A stretch of DNA of 64,000 nt from Caldilineaceae bacterium (GCA_020846635.1 JADLDO010000024.1:1-64000), one strand, 5' to 3'. Shown: positions 48,629 to 58,324, counted from the first letter of the stretch. Translations and numbers: made by a program. The notes: generated by a model from the sequence alone, not told the origin.

Positions 48629-49285
48629 TTGAGTATTCCGGCAACACGTCCACCATCCTCTTCATCACCCCCAACGACCCCACCTGATGAGCAGCAGGCC
48701 ATCGCCCGCGCGCTCGCGGGGGAGGTCGATGCATTCAATGAACTGGTCGTTAAATATCAGCGGCTTGCCTACAGCGTCGCCTATCGCATGCTGCAAAACG
48801 AGGAATCCGCCGGCGATGCTGTGCAGGATAGTTTCCTCAAAGCCTATCGCGCCCTGGGCGGTTTCAAAGGGGGCTTATTCAAAAGCTGGCTGCTGCGGAT
48901 TGTGGTCAACACCTGCTACGATGTGCTGCGTGTCCAGAAACGCTATGTCAGCGAGTCCATTGACGAGGACCCCAGCGCCGATAACGAAGAGGCGCGTGTC
49001 GCTCGCCAGTTGGTGGATGACAAGGAGTCGCCTGATGCCTATGTGGAGCGCATGGAACTGAGCAGCCATATCGAGCTAGGTATTCGAAATCTGCCGCCCG
49101 ACCAACGCTTGGTGCTTGTCTTGTGTGATGTGCATGGCTACTCCTATGAGGAGATCGCCGAGATCACGGGATACCCCATGGGGACGGTGAAATCGCGCAT
49201 TAGCCGCGCGCGCACAAAGCTGCGTGACTACTTACTAGAACACCCGGAACTATTGCCGACTAGCTTCCGTCCTAAGTACAGTTAA
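48629..49285 (+). CDS. ECF-type RNA polymerase sigma factor
   Basis: A 218-residue sigma-70-family factor with only regions 2 and 4. Region 2 is LAGEVDAFNELVVKYQRLAY, with YRMLQNEESAGDAVQDSFLK and WLLRIVVNTCYDVLR. An acidic linker (DEDPSADNEE) follows; region 4 is LPPDQRLVLVLCDVHGYSYE, then EIAEITGYPMGTVKSRISRA, the promoter -35 reader. It directs transcription of a stress or envelope regulon. The anti-sigma gene follows 105 nt downstream. The start is taken as TTG 48629; no ATG precedes region 2 and no clear ribosome binding site is seen, so the N-terminal few residues are uncertain. Confidence 0.93.
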   Translation: MSIPATRPPSSSSPPTTPPDEQQAIARALAGEVDAFNELVVKYQRLAYSVAYRMLQNEESAGDAVQDSFLKAYRALGGFKGGLFKSWLLRIVVNTCYDVLRVQKRYVSESIDEDPSADNEEARVARQLVDDKESPDAYVERMELSSHIELGIRNLPPDQRLVLVLCDVHGYSYEEIAEITGYPMGTVKSRISRARTKLRDYLLEHPELLPTSFRPKYS

Positions 49286-49390
49286 TACTTTGATTATATT
49301 GTTAATTTCTGGTTATTGATTTCTGGTTATGACCGTACGAACGAATTCTTTATTTCGATGCAAGGCAAGCATCCTTCGTAAACTTATCTT

Positions 49391-50890
49391 ATGACATTAT
49401 CCGATTTCCGTCGCATCACCGATGAATTGCTCTCCGCATACATCGATGGTGAAGTTTCAGAGCAAGAGCGTACCCTGGTCGAGGCGGCTATCGCGGCAGA
49501 TGAGGAGATTGCCTGGCGGCTGAATTCCCTGCGCCAAACCGTGACTCTCCTGCGTGAACTGCCCGAATTGGCTTTGCCGCGCTCCTTCACGCTCACGCTG
49601 GACCAGGCCGCTTTGAGCCAGGCGGATGGGCAGCTTGCGGGTGTGACGGTGGGACTCTCCCCTACTGGGCAAACGTCAACCGGGCAATCCTTAGCCGGCG
49701 GCCCAACGCCGCGCGCAAAGTCTCCCTCTGCACCAAAGGCGACCACTGAGCGCGCATCCAGCCCAGGCTTCTGGGGCCAATTGCAACAAGGCTGGCGCGA
49801 GTTTTGGCAGGCGGGCAACCCTGTGCTGCGTAATGCCGCGGCGGTTAGTTTTGCGTTGATGCTGTTCCTAATGGGAGGCGGGCAGATTTTGAACCGCGCC
49901 TTGACACAGCCAGCGGGCATGATGGCTTCGGCTCCGGCGATGGATTCGGCAGCAGCCCCCGCCAGCGAAGCCGCCCCGGCAGCAGTGGCGATTTTGCCGA
50001 CCGCGTCACCGGATGCCGCGCCTGCAACCGAGGAAGAGGCGCGCTCCGGCAAGCTCCCCACTCAAGAAAGCGCGGTTCCGGCACAGCCGGATGCAGCACC
50101 AGAGAGCGCCACAGGTGAAGCCGCCGAAGTAGCTGCGAGTGATACGGCTGTAAGCAGTGCGCGCGTTGCGGCTGCCAGTGAAGCCGCCGAGGAGAGCGCT
50201 GTTGTGGATGAAGGTGAGGCCGCGGTCTCCGAGGCTGCCCCTGCCGCGCCAGAGGAGCAAGTAGCAGAAGAGCAGGCGACCGTTGCGGCGACCGTAGAGG
50301 AGCCGGCGGCTGCTGCGGCAATGGCTGCCCCCATGGAGGTTGTACCCCAGGGAGGGGGTGGCCCACCGTTCGCGCAGGAGCAGATGCCACTTCCCGGTAT
50401 GCCTGATGGTCGTGGCAGTGGCGGCGGTTTGGGTGGAGGCGGGCCGGAGATGGCGCAGGGATATGGCGCTCCCGACACGGGTATGCCAGCCCAGGCCTAT
50501 ACATTTGATGCCAACCCGATGCCTCCCACAGCCGCACCTGCCGAAGAAGCCGTAAGCGTCAGCGCGGCCGCGGTGCCACAAGAGCCGCCTGCTGAAGTGC
50601 CGGAAGATATGGCTGCCACGCCCGCGGTGGATGCACCGGCTACGCAAAGCGCACCGGTTGCTACGGCGACACCGAGCGAGGTAGCCCTTGTTGCGCCAGA
50701 GGCGATTACCAGCAGTACCATCGTCCAGAATGTGCCCGTGGACGAACCTGGGGACGGCGCTGTTGCCGTGACTGGCCCGGCGCGTAACTTGCCGGTTTTG
50801 TGGGTGGCGCAGGGTTCTACGATCTTCCTGACCCTTGTACTGGCGTCGCTCTGGTGGCGCAGTCGCACAGCGCGCCGCCAAGATCAATAA
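49391..50890 (+). CDS. Membrane anti-sigma factor
   Basis: A 499-residue protein paired with the ECF sigma gene. The N-terminal anti-sigma domain (DELLSAYIDGEVSEQERTLV) resembles the zf-HC2/RskA-type start, but the HxxxCxxC zinc motif is not evident. A membrane helix lies near residue 155 (NAAAVSFALMLFLMGGGQIL). It is followed by a very long, low-complexity Ala/Glu/Pro-rich exported region and a second C-terminal helix (TIFLTLVLASLWWRSRT). This long extracytoplasmic tail could span the wall and act as a sensor, released by proteolysis. The mutM gene starts 17 nt later. Confidence 0.87.
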   Translation: MTLSDFRRITDELLSAYIDGEVSEQERTLVEAAIAADEEIAWRLNSLRQTVTLLRELPELALPRSFTLTLDQAALSQADGQLAGVTVGLSPTGQTSTGQSLAGGPTPRAKSPSAPKATTERASSPGFWGQLQQGWREFWQAGNPVLRNAAAVSFALMLFLMGGGQILNRALTQPAGMMASAPAMDSAAAPASEAAPAAVAILPTASPDAAPATEEEARSGKLPTQESAVPAQPDAAPESATGEAAEVAASDTAVSSARVAAASEAAEESAVVDEGEAAVSEAAPAAPEEQVAEEQATVAATVEEPAAAAAMAAPMEVVPQGGGGPPFAQEQMPLPGMPDGRGSGGGLGGGGPEMAQGYGAPDTGMPAQAYTFDANPMPPTAAPAEEAVSVSAAAVPQEPPAEVPEDMAATPAVDAPATQSAPVATATPSEVALVAPEAITSSTIVQNVPVDEPGDGAVAVTGPARNLPVLWVAQGSTIFLTLVLASLWWRSRTARRQDQ

Positions 50891-50907
50891 AACAAGATCA
50901 AGAAAAG

Positions 50908-51741
50908 ATGCCTGAACTACCTGAAGTTGAAACCTATGTGCGTGAATTAGAACCGGAACTAACGGGCCGTACCATCACTGCGGCCCGTGTTTTTTGGTCG
51001 CGCACCATTGCGGAACCGCTCGCCGAGGAATTTCCGGCGCGCATTGCGGGGCTGGGCTTTGATACTTTTGAGCGGCGCGGCAAATATATGCTGTTGGGGA
51101 TGTCCGATGGCTCTACGCTCATTGTCCATCTACGCATGACCGGCAAGCTGCTGATCTTGCCCAGCGAGAGAGAGCCGGACAAGCATACGCATGTGGTCAT
51201 GGAACTGGACAATGGGCTTACGCTGCATTACAACGACCCTCGTAAATTTGGGCGCATCTGGCTCGTGCCAGATCGGACGACGGTGCTTGCCAAGTTGGGG
51301 CCAGAGCCGCTGGCAGATGAGTTTGAGATCGATGACTTTGGCGCACGCCTGGTAGGACGCACCGCGCCGATTAAGGCGCTGCTGCTCGACCAGCGCTTGG
51401 TGGCGGGTGTGGGCAACATTTATGCCGACGAGGCGCTCTTTCGCGCACACATTCACCCAGGCCGCGCGGGGGGCAGCCTGACTCCTGACGAGATCGAGCG
51501 CCTTCATGCTGCTGTGCGTGACGTTTTGGCCGCGGGCATCAGACGCCGCGGCAGCACCTTGGGGGGAAGCAGCCTGCAAAACTATCTGCGTCCCGGCGGG
51601 CTTCCCGGTGACTTTCAAAATGAGTTCCTCGTCTTTCGGCGTACGGGTCAACCGTGTCTGGTTTGTGGCACACCCATCGCGCGCATTGTGATTGCCCAAC
51701 GCTCCACCCACTTCTGCCCCACGTGCCAACCCGCGTTCTAA
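50908..51741 (+). CDS. mutM: Formamidopyrimidine-DNA glycosylase
   Basis: A 277-residue Fpg/MutM base-excision repair enzyme that removes 8-oxoguanine and formamidopyrimidines and nicks the DNA. It begins with the obligatory PELPEVE (catalytic Pro1/Glu2 after Met removal). The conserved Lys in RRGKYMLL and the helix-two-turn-helix (QRLVAGVGNIYADEALFRA) are present, and the C-terminal zinc finger has CLVCGTPIARI and CPTCQ. ATG 50908 must be the start because of the N-terminal proline; the longer upstream frame is not real. It lies directly after the anti-sigma gene. Confidence 0.97.
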   Translation: MPELPEVETYVRELEPELTGRTITAARVFWSRTIAEPLAEEFPARIAGLGFDTFERRGKYMLLGMSDGSTLIVHLRMTGKLLILPSEREPDKHTHVVMELDNGLTLHYNDPRKFGRIWLVPDRTTVLAKLGPEPLADEFEIDDFGARLVGRTAPIKALLLDQRLVAGVGNIYADEALFRAHIHPGRAGGSLTPDEIERLHAAVRDVLAAGIRRRGSTLGGSSLQNYLRPGGLPGDFQNEFLVFRRTGQPCLVCGTPIARIVIAQRSTHFCPTCQPAF

Positions 51742-52047
51742 TCGCCATACTCTATACGTCATACGCTAGGCATAGATGCGCCCCAAGAGCGTTTACTGGG
51801 CGGGCGTCTATGCCTATATTGAAGCTTATTTTGAATTCGCAATCTATCCCTGCTCCATTGTACACTGATGCAGGTGACGAATTGGCGACACGGATCTCTC
51901 TTACGGGATCGTTCTGACAGAAGAGTTTTGAGATTTGCCCAAAACTAGATCCTGTTTGATGATGCGTCTCTGCCGCCTTATGCCGCGTTATCTGTGCAGC
52001 GTGCCTGGGCGGCATGCTGTGGCTATTTGCTAACCAGTGGAGTGATC
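51742..52047 (+). terminator. Gap with hairpin after mutM
   Basis: A 306-nt gap. At 51767-51815 an imperfect inverted repeat pairs TAGGCATAGATGCGCCC with GGGCGGGCGTCTATGCCTA and is followed by TATT, a plausible mutM terminator. The remaining 200 nt are AT-richer leader sequence for the glycan cluster; I see no sure promoter. Confidence 0.5.
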
Positions 52048-53082
52048 ATGCCTTCTACGAGCAGCTCACAATCTCAGCAGCCCTGGCCCGACAGTCAAGT
52101 GTTCTGGCGTAACAAGCGTGTCATCGTCACGGGCGGCTCGGGATTTCTCGGCTCCTTTGTTGTCGATAGGTTACAGCAGCGGGGGGCTGCCGAGGTGATT
52201 GTCCCGCGCCGCAAGGAGTATGATTTGCGTAACATGGAGGCCATCCAGGCGCTCTTGCAGGATACGTCGATTTCGACGCAGGGTAAGACGCAAGCCGTGG
52301 ATATGGTCATTCACCTGGCTGCTCACGTCGGCGGAATCGGTGCCAATCGTAACAAACCTGCCGAGTTCTTCTATGACAACCTCATGATGAGCGTGCCGCT
52401 CATGCATGAAAGCTGGCGGGCCGGTGTCGGCAAATTTGTGGCCCTGGGCACAGTCTGTGCCTATCCCAAATACACGCCCGTCCCCTTCCACGAAGAAGAC
52501 CTTTGGAACGGCTATCCCGAGGAGACCAATGCCCCCTATGGCCTTGCCAAGAAGATGATGTTGGTGCAGAGCCAAACGTACCGGGAGCAGTATGGTTTTA
52601 ACTCAATCTTTTTGCTGCCGGTGAATCTGTATGGGCCGCGCGACAATTTCAACCTGGAAACCTCGCATGTCATCCCTGCCTTGATTCGCAAGTGTCTTGA
52701 GGCGAAAGCGCGCGGGGACAAGCAAATTGTTGCCTGGGGGGATGGTTCGCCGACGCGCGAGTTCCTCTATGTGGGAGATGCCGCCGAGGGAATTCTGCTG
52801 GCTGCCGAGCGTTATAACAGCAGCGAGCCGGTCAATTTGGGCAGCAGTTATGAGATCAGCATTAAGGATCTGTTGACGTTGATTGCGAAGATTATCGGGT
52901 ATGACGGTGAAATTGTCTGGGATACAACCAAGCCCAACGGCCAACCGCGGCGCAAGCTCGATGTCCAACGTGCGGCGCAGCAGTTCGGCTTCAGATCCCA
53001 GGTCACTTTTGAAGATGGTCTGGCAGAAACCATCAAGTGGTATGAGACAGCGGGGGCTGAGGCTCTTCTGGAAAAAGCCTAA
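52048..53082 (+). CDS. NAD-dependent sugar epimerase/dehydratase, GDP-L-fucose-synthase-like
   Basis: A 344-residue extended [23 protein letters not shown] is the Rossmann motif. The catalytic set is [14 protein letters not shown] and [20 protein letters not shown] (Y-xxx-K). Also [36 protein letters not shown] and [20 protein letters not shown] are close to GDP-L-fucose synthase (Fcl/WcaG), which converts GDP-4-keto-6-deoxymannose to GDP-fucose. ATG 52048 follows GTGGAG. As first gene of the polysaccharide cluster it probably supplies a GDP-sugar donor. The gmd partner is not in the window. Confidence 0.92.
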   Translation: MPSTSSSQSQQPWPDSQVFWRNKRVIVTGGSGFLGSFVVDRLQQRGAAEVIVPRRKEYDLRNMEAIQALLQDTSISTQGKTQAVDMVIHLAAHVGGIGANRNKPAEFFYDNLMMSVPLMHESWRAGVGKFVALGTVCAYPKYTPVPFHEEDLWNGYPEETNAPYGLAKKMMLVQSQTYREQYGFNSIFLLPVNLYGPRDNFNLETSHVIPALIRKCLEAKARGDKQIVAWGDGSPTREFLYVGDAAEGILLAAERYNSSEPVNLGSSYEISIKDLLTLIAKIIGYDGEIVWDTTKPNGQPRRKLDVQRAAQQFGFRSQVTFEDGLAETIKWYETAGAEALLEKA

Positions 53083-53155
53083 GGATTCCGGTTGAGCATG
53101 GTTTCAAGGATCGTTCGCTGATTCTTCGATGATTGGTAAATAGGAACACGAGTCG

Positions 53156-54013
53156 ATGAGTTTACTTTCAACCGCAACACACTCTGCCGGTGATGATATT
53201 CTAATTATCGAGCCGGGTCGAGTCGAACAAAACTACTGGCGCGACCTGTGGCGCTATCGAGAGCTTTTTATCATCCTGGCGTGGCGCGATGTCTCTGTGC
53301 GCTACAAACAGACTGTGATTGGCGTTGCCTGGGCGATCCTGCGTCCGCTGCTGACGATGATTGTCTTTACGGTGATCTTTGGCCGGGTGGCAGGGCTGCC
53401 CTCGGACGGTGCGGCTCCCTATGCGCTGATGGTCTTTGCGGGCATGTTACCCTGGACACTCTTTTCGACGGCATTAGGGGAGGCATCGAATAGTCTGATT
53501 GGCAATGAGCGGCTGATTAGCAAAGTCTACTTTCCGCGTATGATTGTCCCCACGGCAGCGGTAGTAACGGCCTTTGTGGACTTTTTGATCAGCTTTGTCA
53601 TTCTGGTCGCCATGATGGTTTTCTATCGCTTTGCCCCCACATGGAATATCCTGCTTCTGCCCCTCTTTATCCTCTTGGCGCTGCTTGCCAGCCTGGGGCC
53701 GGGGTTGTGGATTACGGCGCTGAATGTCAAATATCGTGATTTTCGCTATATCATTCCCTTTATCGTGCAATTTGGCCTCTATGTTTCGCCAGTGGGCTTC
53801 AGCAGCAGTGTTGTTCCCGACGAGTGGCGCTTTCTCTATAGCCTGAACCCGGTGGTGGGTGTGATTGATGGCTTCCGCTGGTGCATCCTCGGTGGCGAGA
53901 GTCCGATTTATTGGCCCGGCTTTATTCTGAGTCTGGTGATTGTCGCCTTCTTCCTCTGGCTGGGTATTTCTCAATTCCGCAAGATGGAAAAGACCTTTGC
54001 CGATTTGATCTGA
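53156..54013 (+). CDS. Polysaccharide ABC exporter permease (Wzm/TagG type)
   Basis: A 285-residue ABC-2-type permease with six helices: YRELFIILAWRDVSVRYKQT before the first membrane segment, VIGVAWAILRPLLTMIVFTV, MVFAGMLPWTLFSTALGEAS, PGLWITALNVKYRDFRYIIP and, near the end, LNPVVGVIDGFRW. These are hallmarks of Wzm/KpsM/TagG permeases that export O-antigen or teichoic-acid-like chains. The matching ATPase gene follows 54 nt later. Fits export of the glycan made by the neighbouring transferases. Confidence 0.94.
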   Translation: MSLLSTATHSAGDDILIIEPGRVEQNYWRDLWRYRELFIILAWRDVSVRYKQTVIGVAWAILRPLLTMIVFTVIFGRVAGLPSDGAAPYALMVFAGMLPWTLFSTALGEASNSLIGNERLISKVYFPRMIVPTAAVVTAFVDFLISFVILVAMMVFYRFAPTWNILLLPLFILLALLASLGPGLWITALNVKYRDFRYIIPFIVQFGLYVSPVGFSSSVVPDEWRFLYSLNPVVGVIDGFRWCILGGESPIYWPGFILSLVIVAFFLWLGISQFRKMEKTFADLI

Positions 54014-54067
54014 TGACCCTCCAATCAAGCCTGCTGACCTTGAAATCGAACTATATGTCTGATCTAT

Positions 54068-55354
54068 ATGTCTGATATTGTCATCCGCGCTGAGAATTTA
54101 GGTAAGAAATATACGATCGGTCACCAGGCTGAAAATGGCAAGTACACGGCTTTGCGTGATGTGCTGGCGCAAAATGCTCGCACTCTTTGGCACAAGACGC
54201 GCGACCTTGTACAAGGCAAACCGCTGATCTTGGGCGATACGCTTGAAGAAGTGTGGGCGCTGCAAGATGTGAACTTTGCGATACAACGCGGCGAAGCCGT
54301 CGGCATTATCGGTCGCAATGGCGCAGGCAAAAGCACGCTGCTCAAAATTCTCAGCCGCATCACCGAACCCTCGGTTGGCCGCGTGACGATCAAAGGGCGG
54401 GTCGCCAGCCTGTTGGAAGTGGGCACCGGCTTCCATCCAGAGCTGTCGGGCCGCGAAAATGTCTACCTCAATGGGGCCATCCTGGGCATGACGCGCAGGG
54501 AGATCAAGCGTAAGTTTGATGAAATTGTCGCCTTTGCTGAGGTGGAAAAGCATCTCGACACACCGGTCAAACGCTATTCCAGCGGCATGTATGTGCGGCT
54601 GGCTTTCGCTGTGGCAGCGCACCTCGAACCGGAGATACTGGTGGTAGACGAGGTGTTGGCGGTGGGCGATGCTGCCTTCCAAAAGAAGTGCCTGGGCAAG
54701 ATGGGGGATGTGGCGAGCGAGGGGCGAACGGTCTTATTTGTAAGCCATAACATGGCAGCAATCGACAATTTATGTAGTAGCTGCCTACATATTTTCCGAG
54801 GGCAGATCGTTGATCGGGGAGACACGCAATCTGTCATCTCAAAGTATGTCAACAGCTACAGCGAAATCGCAAAGACAACCTCCTCTCTACTCACCCGACA
54901 AGATCGAATAGGCACAGGTGAAGCCCGGTTTAGACAAATTACATTTCTAAACGACGCCAACGAGGAAGTGTCGGGCGTACCGATGGGGGAAGCGCTTACT
55001 ATCCGACTTGAATATCAGGTTTATGAGAGTGTCGCCGACCCACTCTTCGCCATTTTTATTGTCGATCAATTTGGGAAAACAGTTGTCAGAGCATTTACCT
55101 ATGAAAGTCTGCCCACCCCAATCCCGTTATCTCCTTCAAAACCCAATGGCGTTTTATCTTGCAGATTCGAGTCGATGCCCCTAATTCATGGCAATTACCA
55201 GATACATTTGTGGCTTGGAAGATCTTCTACACCAATCGACTATGTCGAATATGCAGCGAGTATTGAAATTACGCAAAAGGATGTTTATGGGACTGGGAAA
55301 TTGCTCGATCACAGGAGCGGGGTGTTTTTCACAAAGCATTCCTGGCTCTATTGA
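54068..55354 (+). CDS. Polysaccharide ABC exporter ATPase (Wzt type) with C-terminal carbohydrate-binding domain
   Basis: A 428-residue ATPase. The NBD (residues ~1-245) has Walker A IGRNGAGKSTLL, signature YSSGMYVRLAFAVAAHLEPE, Walker B ILVVDEVLAVGD and switch SHNMAA; the long N-terminal extension is usual for Wzt/TagH. Residues ~280-428 form a beta domain like the Wzt C-terminal domain that reads the glycan's end (GEALTIRLEYQVYESVADPL). DNA composition turns AT-rich near 54,770, at the domain border. ATG 54068 is the start; a nearby 12-nt duplicate (TATATGTCTGAT at 54,053) gives a second ATG that is out of frame. Confidence 0.94.
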   Translation: MSDIVIRAENLGKKYTIGHQAENGKYTALRDVLAQNARTLWHKTRDLVQGKPLILGDTLEEVWALQDVNFAIQRGEAVGIIGRNGAGKSTLLKILSRITEPSVGRVTIKGRVASLLEVGTGFHPELSGRENVYLNGAILGMTRREIKRKFDEIVAFAEVEKHLDTPVKRYSSGMYVRLAFAVAAHLEPEILVVDEVLAVGDAAFQKKCLGKMGDVASEGRTVLFVSHNMAAIDNLCSSCLHIFRGQIVDRGDTQSVISKYVNSYSEIAKTTSSLLTRQDRIGTGEARFRQITFLNDANEEVSGVPMGEALTIRLEYQVYESVADPLFAIFIVDQFGKTVVRAFTYESLPTPIPLSPSKPNGVLSCRFESMPLIHGNYQIHLWLGRSSTPIDYVEYAASIEITQKDVYGTGKLLDHRSGVFFTKHSWLY

Positions 55355-55398
55355 TATTTTAGAAAAAGATCTGTTGTCGCCTCCAATGAGAAAATGGA

Positions 55399-56184
55399 AT
55401 GATTAAGAAATATATACGCCCCGCCCGTACATGGGTGAACCATATTCTGCCATCCTACTGGACCTTTGAAGAAGATGCCAGGTTTCGTCATCTTGACAGT
55501 TGGAGATGCAAACTAGCTCTATTCAATGCGTTTGTGCAAGCCACCAGTTACCGAACCTGGGATAGCTGGTCGCTACATCCAGACACCTGTTATTGGATCG
55601 CCAATCTCATCATGAGCGAGCGCATTCACCATGTTATTGAGTTTGGAGCGGGCTTTAGCACGATATTTCTTGATCGATTTATTCGTGACCTAAAACTTGA
55701 TATCACGGTGGAATCATTTGAACACCAGAGCAACTTCAACTCGCGGCTACAACGATGGCTGGAAGGCAGCACATCAACATCACTTCATTTTTGCAAGTTG
55801 TGGCAGGCTTCCGACCAAGTTTTTCAACGCATGTTTGAATCACCCGATGACAGCTACGCTACTTTTGCTCAGTTAGCAAAAGAAGTGCCAGTCGGGCAAT
55901 ATCACGAAACACGCCTAAGAAATGTTTTTTATGGTTATGACTTCTCGCAGATAGCATCGAAATCTATCGATCTGCTAATTCTGGATGGCCCCAATGGCAA
56001 TGGACGATCACTGGCGTTTCCATTGCTTAAGGAGAAATTAGCAAATCCATGTTGGATTGTAGTAGATGACTATCTCGATTATCCTTTCTTGGATGATTTG
56101 AGGCGTGTCTCTCATGTTGAGATAATGCGTCGAAGAGAAATAGCGGGCAATGAATTCGTTGTCGCAAAAACAGTTGCGTCCTGA
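55399..56184 (+). CDS. Putative SAM-dependent methyltransferase of the glycan cluster
   Basis: A 261-residue protein. HHVIEFGAGFSTIFLDRFIR matches methyltransferase motif I, LDITVESFEHQ gives the acidic second strand, and SIDLLILDGPNGNGR the fourth strand with an aspartate. The C-terminus NPCWIVVDDYLDYPFLDDLR is like methyltransferases of the class that modify surface sugars. The N-terminal 60 residues have no clear match. The AT-rich composition differs from neighbouring housekeeping genes, suggesting horizontal acquisition. It overlaps no neighbour; ATG 55399 is weakly supported. Confidence 0.7.
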   Translation: MIKKYIRPARTWVNHILPSYWTFEEDARFRHLDSWRCKLALFNAFVQATSYRTWDSWSLHPDTCYWIANLIMSERIHHVIEFGAGFSTIFLDRFIRDLKLDITVESFEHQSNFNSRLQRWLEGSTSTSLHFCKLWQASDQVFQRMFESPDDSYATFAQLAKEVPVGQYHETRLRNVFYGYDFSQIASKSIDLLILDGPNGNGRSLAFPLLKEKLANPCWIVVDDYLDYPFLDDLRRVSHVEIMRRREIAGNEFVVAKTVAS

Positions 56185-56282
56185 AGTGGTCAGATCTCAT
56201 GCTGCATTCTCTTGAGTACAGAGGTATTCGATTCATATATCCTCGATTCTATTGACATTTTGAGCATCTCTGAAGGCTACCT

Positions 56283-57344
56283 GTGCGTCTGCTTTTTATC
56301 AACAAGATTGAAACAAATGCTGGTTGGGGGTTTGAGACACACTTAAATGCCGCGCTGCAAAAAGTGGGCATTGAGACGATCTCCCTGGATTATCATAAAC
56401 ACCGCTATGGGATCGCAAAGCACTTACTGGAGAGGCAAGAGGATTTTGATGGAGTGCTTGTGGAGCGCGGCACTGGTTATGCAATTCCCGCGTCTGTGCT
56501 GCAAGCCATCCGGTGTCCCCGTTTTCTTTTGTTCACCGAATTAGTGAGCCGTCACCCTGACCAGCATTATCTACTGCGGGAGAATCTGTTCGATTACGTG
56601 TTTTTGCGTTCGGCAGCCTGTATCGATTTTGTACGTGCCAAAGACTGGCTGCGGGCTGAGCAGGTTGGACTATTTCTCAGCGCTGTCGACCCAGGCTCCT
56701 ACCATCCAGTGGAAGGGTTGGAACAAGATATTGACGTACTCTTTGTCGGTACGCTGACCCCGCGCCGCGAGTTGCTACTGGCGGAATTACAGCGTGACTT
56801 TTCGGTCACGGTTGCCAGTGCCTTTGCACAAGAGATGGCAACTCTTGTCAATCGGGCGAAGATCGTTCTAAACCTACATGCGGAAGAGTATTTAGATACT
56901 GAGACACGAGTCTACGAAACACTTGCCTGTGGTGGGTTTCTCATCACCGAACCACTTTCGCGTGAAAGTCCTTTTACGTCTGGCATACATTTAATTGAGG
57001 CTGGTGATAGTGCTGCTTTGTGGCGAGAGATTGCCTATTATCTTACGTATCCTGATGAACGCCGTTTGATTGCCAACACCGGTCGCGCAAAGGTTATTGC
57101 GGAACACACAATCGACGAGCGCGCCCGTCAGTTACATGCTATCTTCTCTCGCTTTATAACAAAATCGCAAGGCATCGATCCTCTAGATCGCGCCCTGTTG
57201 CGGCGTGCCGTGGCTATAGAAGCGATCAGCCGAATGCGCGACCTCTCATTTCGTCTGTTGGCTCGGCTCAAAAGAGGCTATACACGTCTGACACGCTTGT
57301 CCCCGGTCCGGTATTTGAGTGCTGGTAGAAGGGCTAAAATGTGA
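56283..57344 (+). CDS. Glycosyltransferase (CgeB/GT1-like)
   Basis: A 353-residue GT-B-like transferase. The N-domain starts RLLFINKIETNAGWGFETHL; mid-protein, DIDVLFVGTLTPRRELLLAE begins the C-domain, which includes AKIVLNLHAEEYLDTETRVY and ETLACGGFLITEPL, close to the CgeB/Glyco_trans_1_2 pattern that holds the donor nucleotide. A basic C-terminal tail (RLLARLKRGYTRLTRLSPVR) may bind membrane. The donor and acceptor are unknown. GTG 56283 is the start; the gene's end overlaps the next gene by 4 nt (ATGTGA), so they are coupled. Confidence 0.82.
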   Translation: MRLLFINKIETNAGWGFETHLNAALQKVGIETISLDYHKHRYGIAKHLLERQEDFDGVLVERGTGYAIPASVLQAIRCPRFLLFTELVSRHPDQHYLLRENLFDYVFLRSAACIDFVRAKDWLRAEQVGLFLSAVDPGSYHPVEGLEQDIDVLFVGTLTPRRELLLAELQRDFSVTVASAFAQEMATLVNRAKIVLNLHAEEYLDTETRVYETLACGGFLITEPLSRESPFTSGIHLIEAGDSAALWREIAYYLTYPDERRLIANTGRAKVIAEHTIDERARQLHAIFSRFITKSQGIDPLDRALLRRAVAIEAISRMRDLSFRLLARLKRGYTRLTRLSPVRYLSAGRRAKM

Positions 57345-58207
57345 GACCAAGAACCTTTCTGTCTATAGCAGGCAAATTATATTTCCGTGCTAATCGCAGA
57401 TTACTAAATCGCGCTTTCTATACGAGATATTATCGTCTATGGTGTAGAGATGAGGAGCTTTATGTCCCTACCGAAGAGGGATTCTCAATGTATGTATCTC
57501 CGCATGACTATGTCTCTCACCAGATCTATTTCTTTGGATCATATGATCCTTTAATGACGAATTGGCTCAAAGCTCATGTCCATGAAGGCGATGGGTGCTG
57601 GGATGTTGGCGCAGAACGAGGATGGTTCTCGCTTTTGATGGGAGATCTGGTTGGACCAACGGGGCGTGTTGATTCATTTGAAGCTAATCCTGAAACATTT
57701 GCAAAACTCAAAGCAAATATAACAAGGAATCGATTTGATTGGGTGCGAGCGCACAATACTGCAGTACTTGCAAAAGTTGGTGAGGCGCGATTTGAAGTGC
57801 CTACCCAGGATAGTGGTGCGGGTCATGTTGTTCAATCAACGAGTAAAGATGGCATGGCTGTTCCCGCAACTACTCTTGATGAAATGGTTGAAAGAACAGG
57901 CATTACCAAACTGAATTTTATTAAGATCGATATCGAAGGCTCTGAAACAGCAGCATTAACAGGTGGACAAAGAGCGATAGAGCGATTTCGACCCAAATTG
58001 CTTATTGAATACAATCGAAGTGCATTACGTCGGGCCGGCTCTTCTGTAGAGGAGTTGGATCACATGCTTGAGGAGTTGAATTACGAGCGTTACACATTCA
58101 ATGGCAAATTACGGCGAGTTGATCTAGATAGTTGGCAAAGATTACCTGATGAGCAATACGTATTCAATGTTTATTGCTTATATAGAAATGATAGCGCGAG
58201 GCCGTGA
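57341..58207 (+). CDS. FkbM-family methyltransferase (second copy)
   Basis: A 288-residue FkbM enzyme. DGCWDVGAERGWFSLLMGDL is motif I, GRVDSFEANPETFAKLKANI the second motif, and LNFIKIDIEGSETAALTGGQ the KIDIEG hallmark. These O-methylate sugars. A C-terminal segment of aromatic residues is typical. It is distinct from the FkbM protein at 10,747-11,541, with no special similarity beyond family motifs. GTG 57341 overlaps the preceding glycosyltransferase stop. AT-rich composition, as for its neighbours. Confidence 0.9.
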   Translation: MRPRTFLSIAGKLYFRANRRLLNRAFYTRYYRLWCRDEELYVPTEEGFSMYVSPHDYVSHQIYFFGSYDPLMTNWLKAHVHEGDGCWDVGAERGWFSLLMGDLVGPTGRVDSFEANPETFAKLKANITRNRFDWVRAHNTAVLAKVGEARFEVPTQDSGAGHVVQSTSKDGMAVPATTLDEMVERTGITKLNFIKIDIEGSETAALTGGQRAIERFRPKLLIEYNRSALRRAGSSVEELDHMLEELNYERYTFNGKLRRVDLDSWQRLPDEQYVFNVYCLYRNDSARP

Positions 58208-58324
58208 TTGCATTGCCGAAAGATTTGGCGTAGAACAATGCGCCCTAACCGTGAAACGTTACCTCGTCTTACCTCATATGACAAAATGGACGCTCGCTAG
58301 CCGACCTCTCTTAGGTCGTTATTT

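Noticed and set aside
50800..50907. N-terminal extension of mutM
   Set aside because: The enzyme needs proline directly after the initiator methionine, which fixes the start at 50908.
54053..54080. 12-nt tandem duplication at the Wzt start as a regulatory repeat
   Set aside because: Only two copies of TATATGTCTGAT; the upstream ATG is out of frame and stops after six codons, so a chance duplication is simplest.
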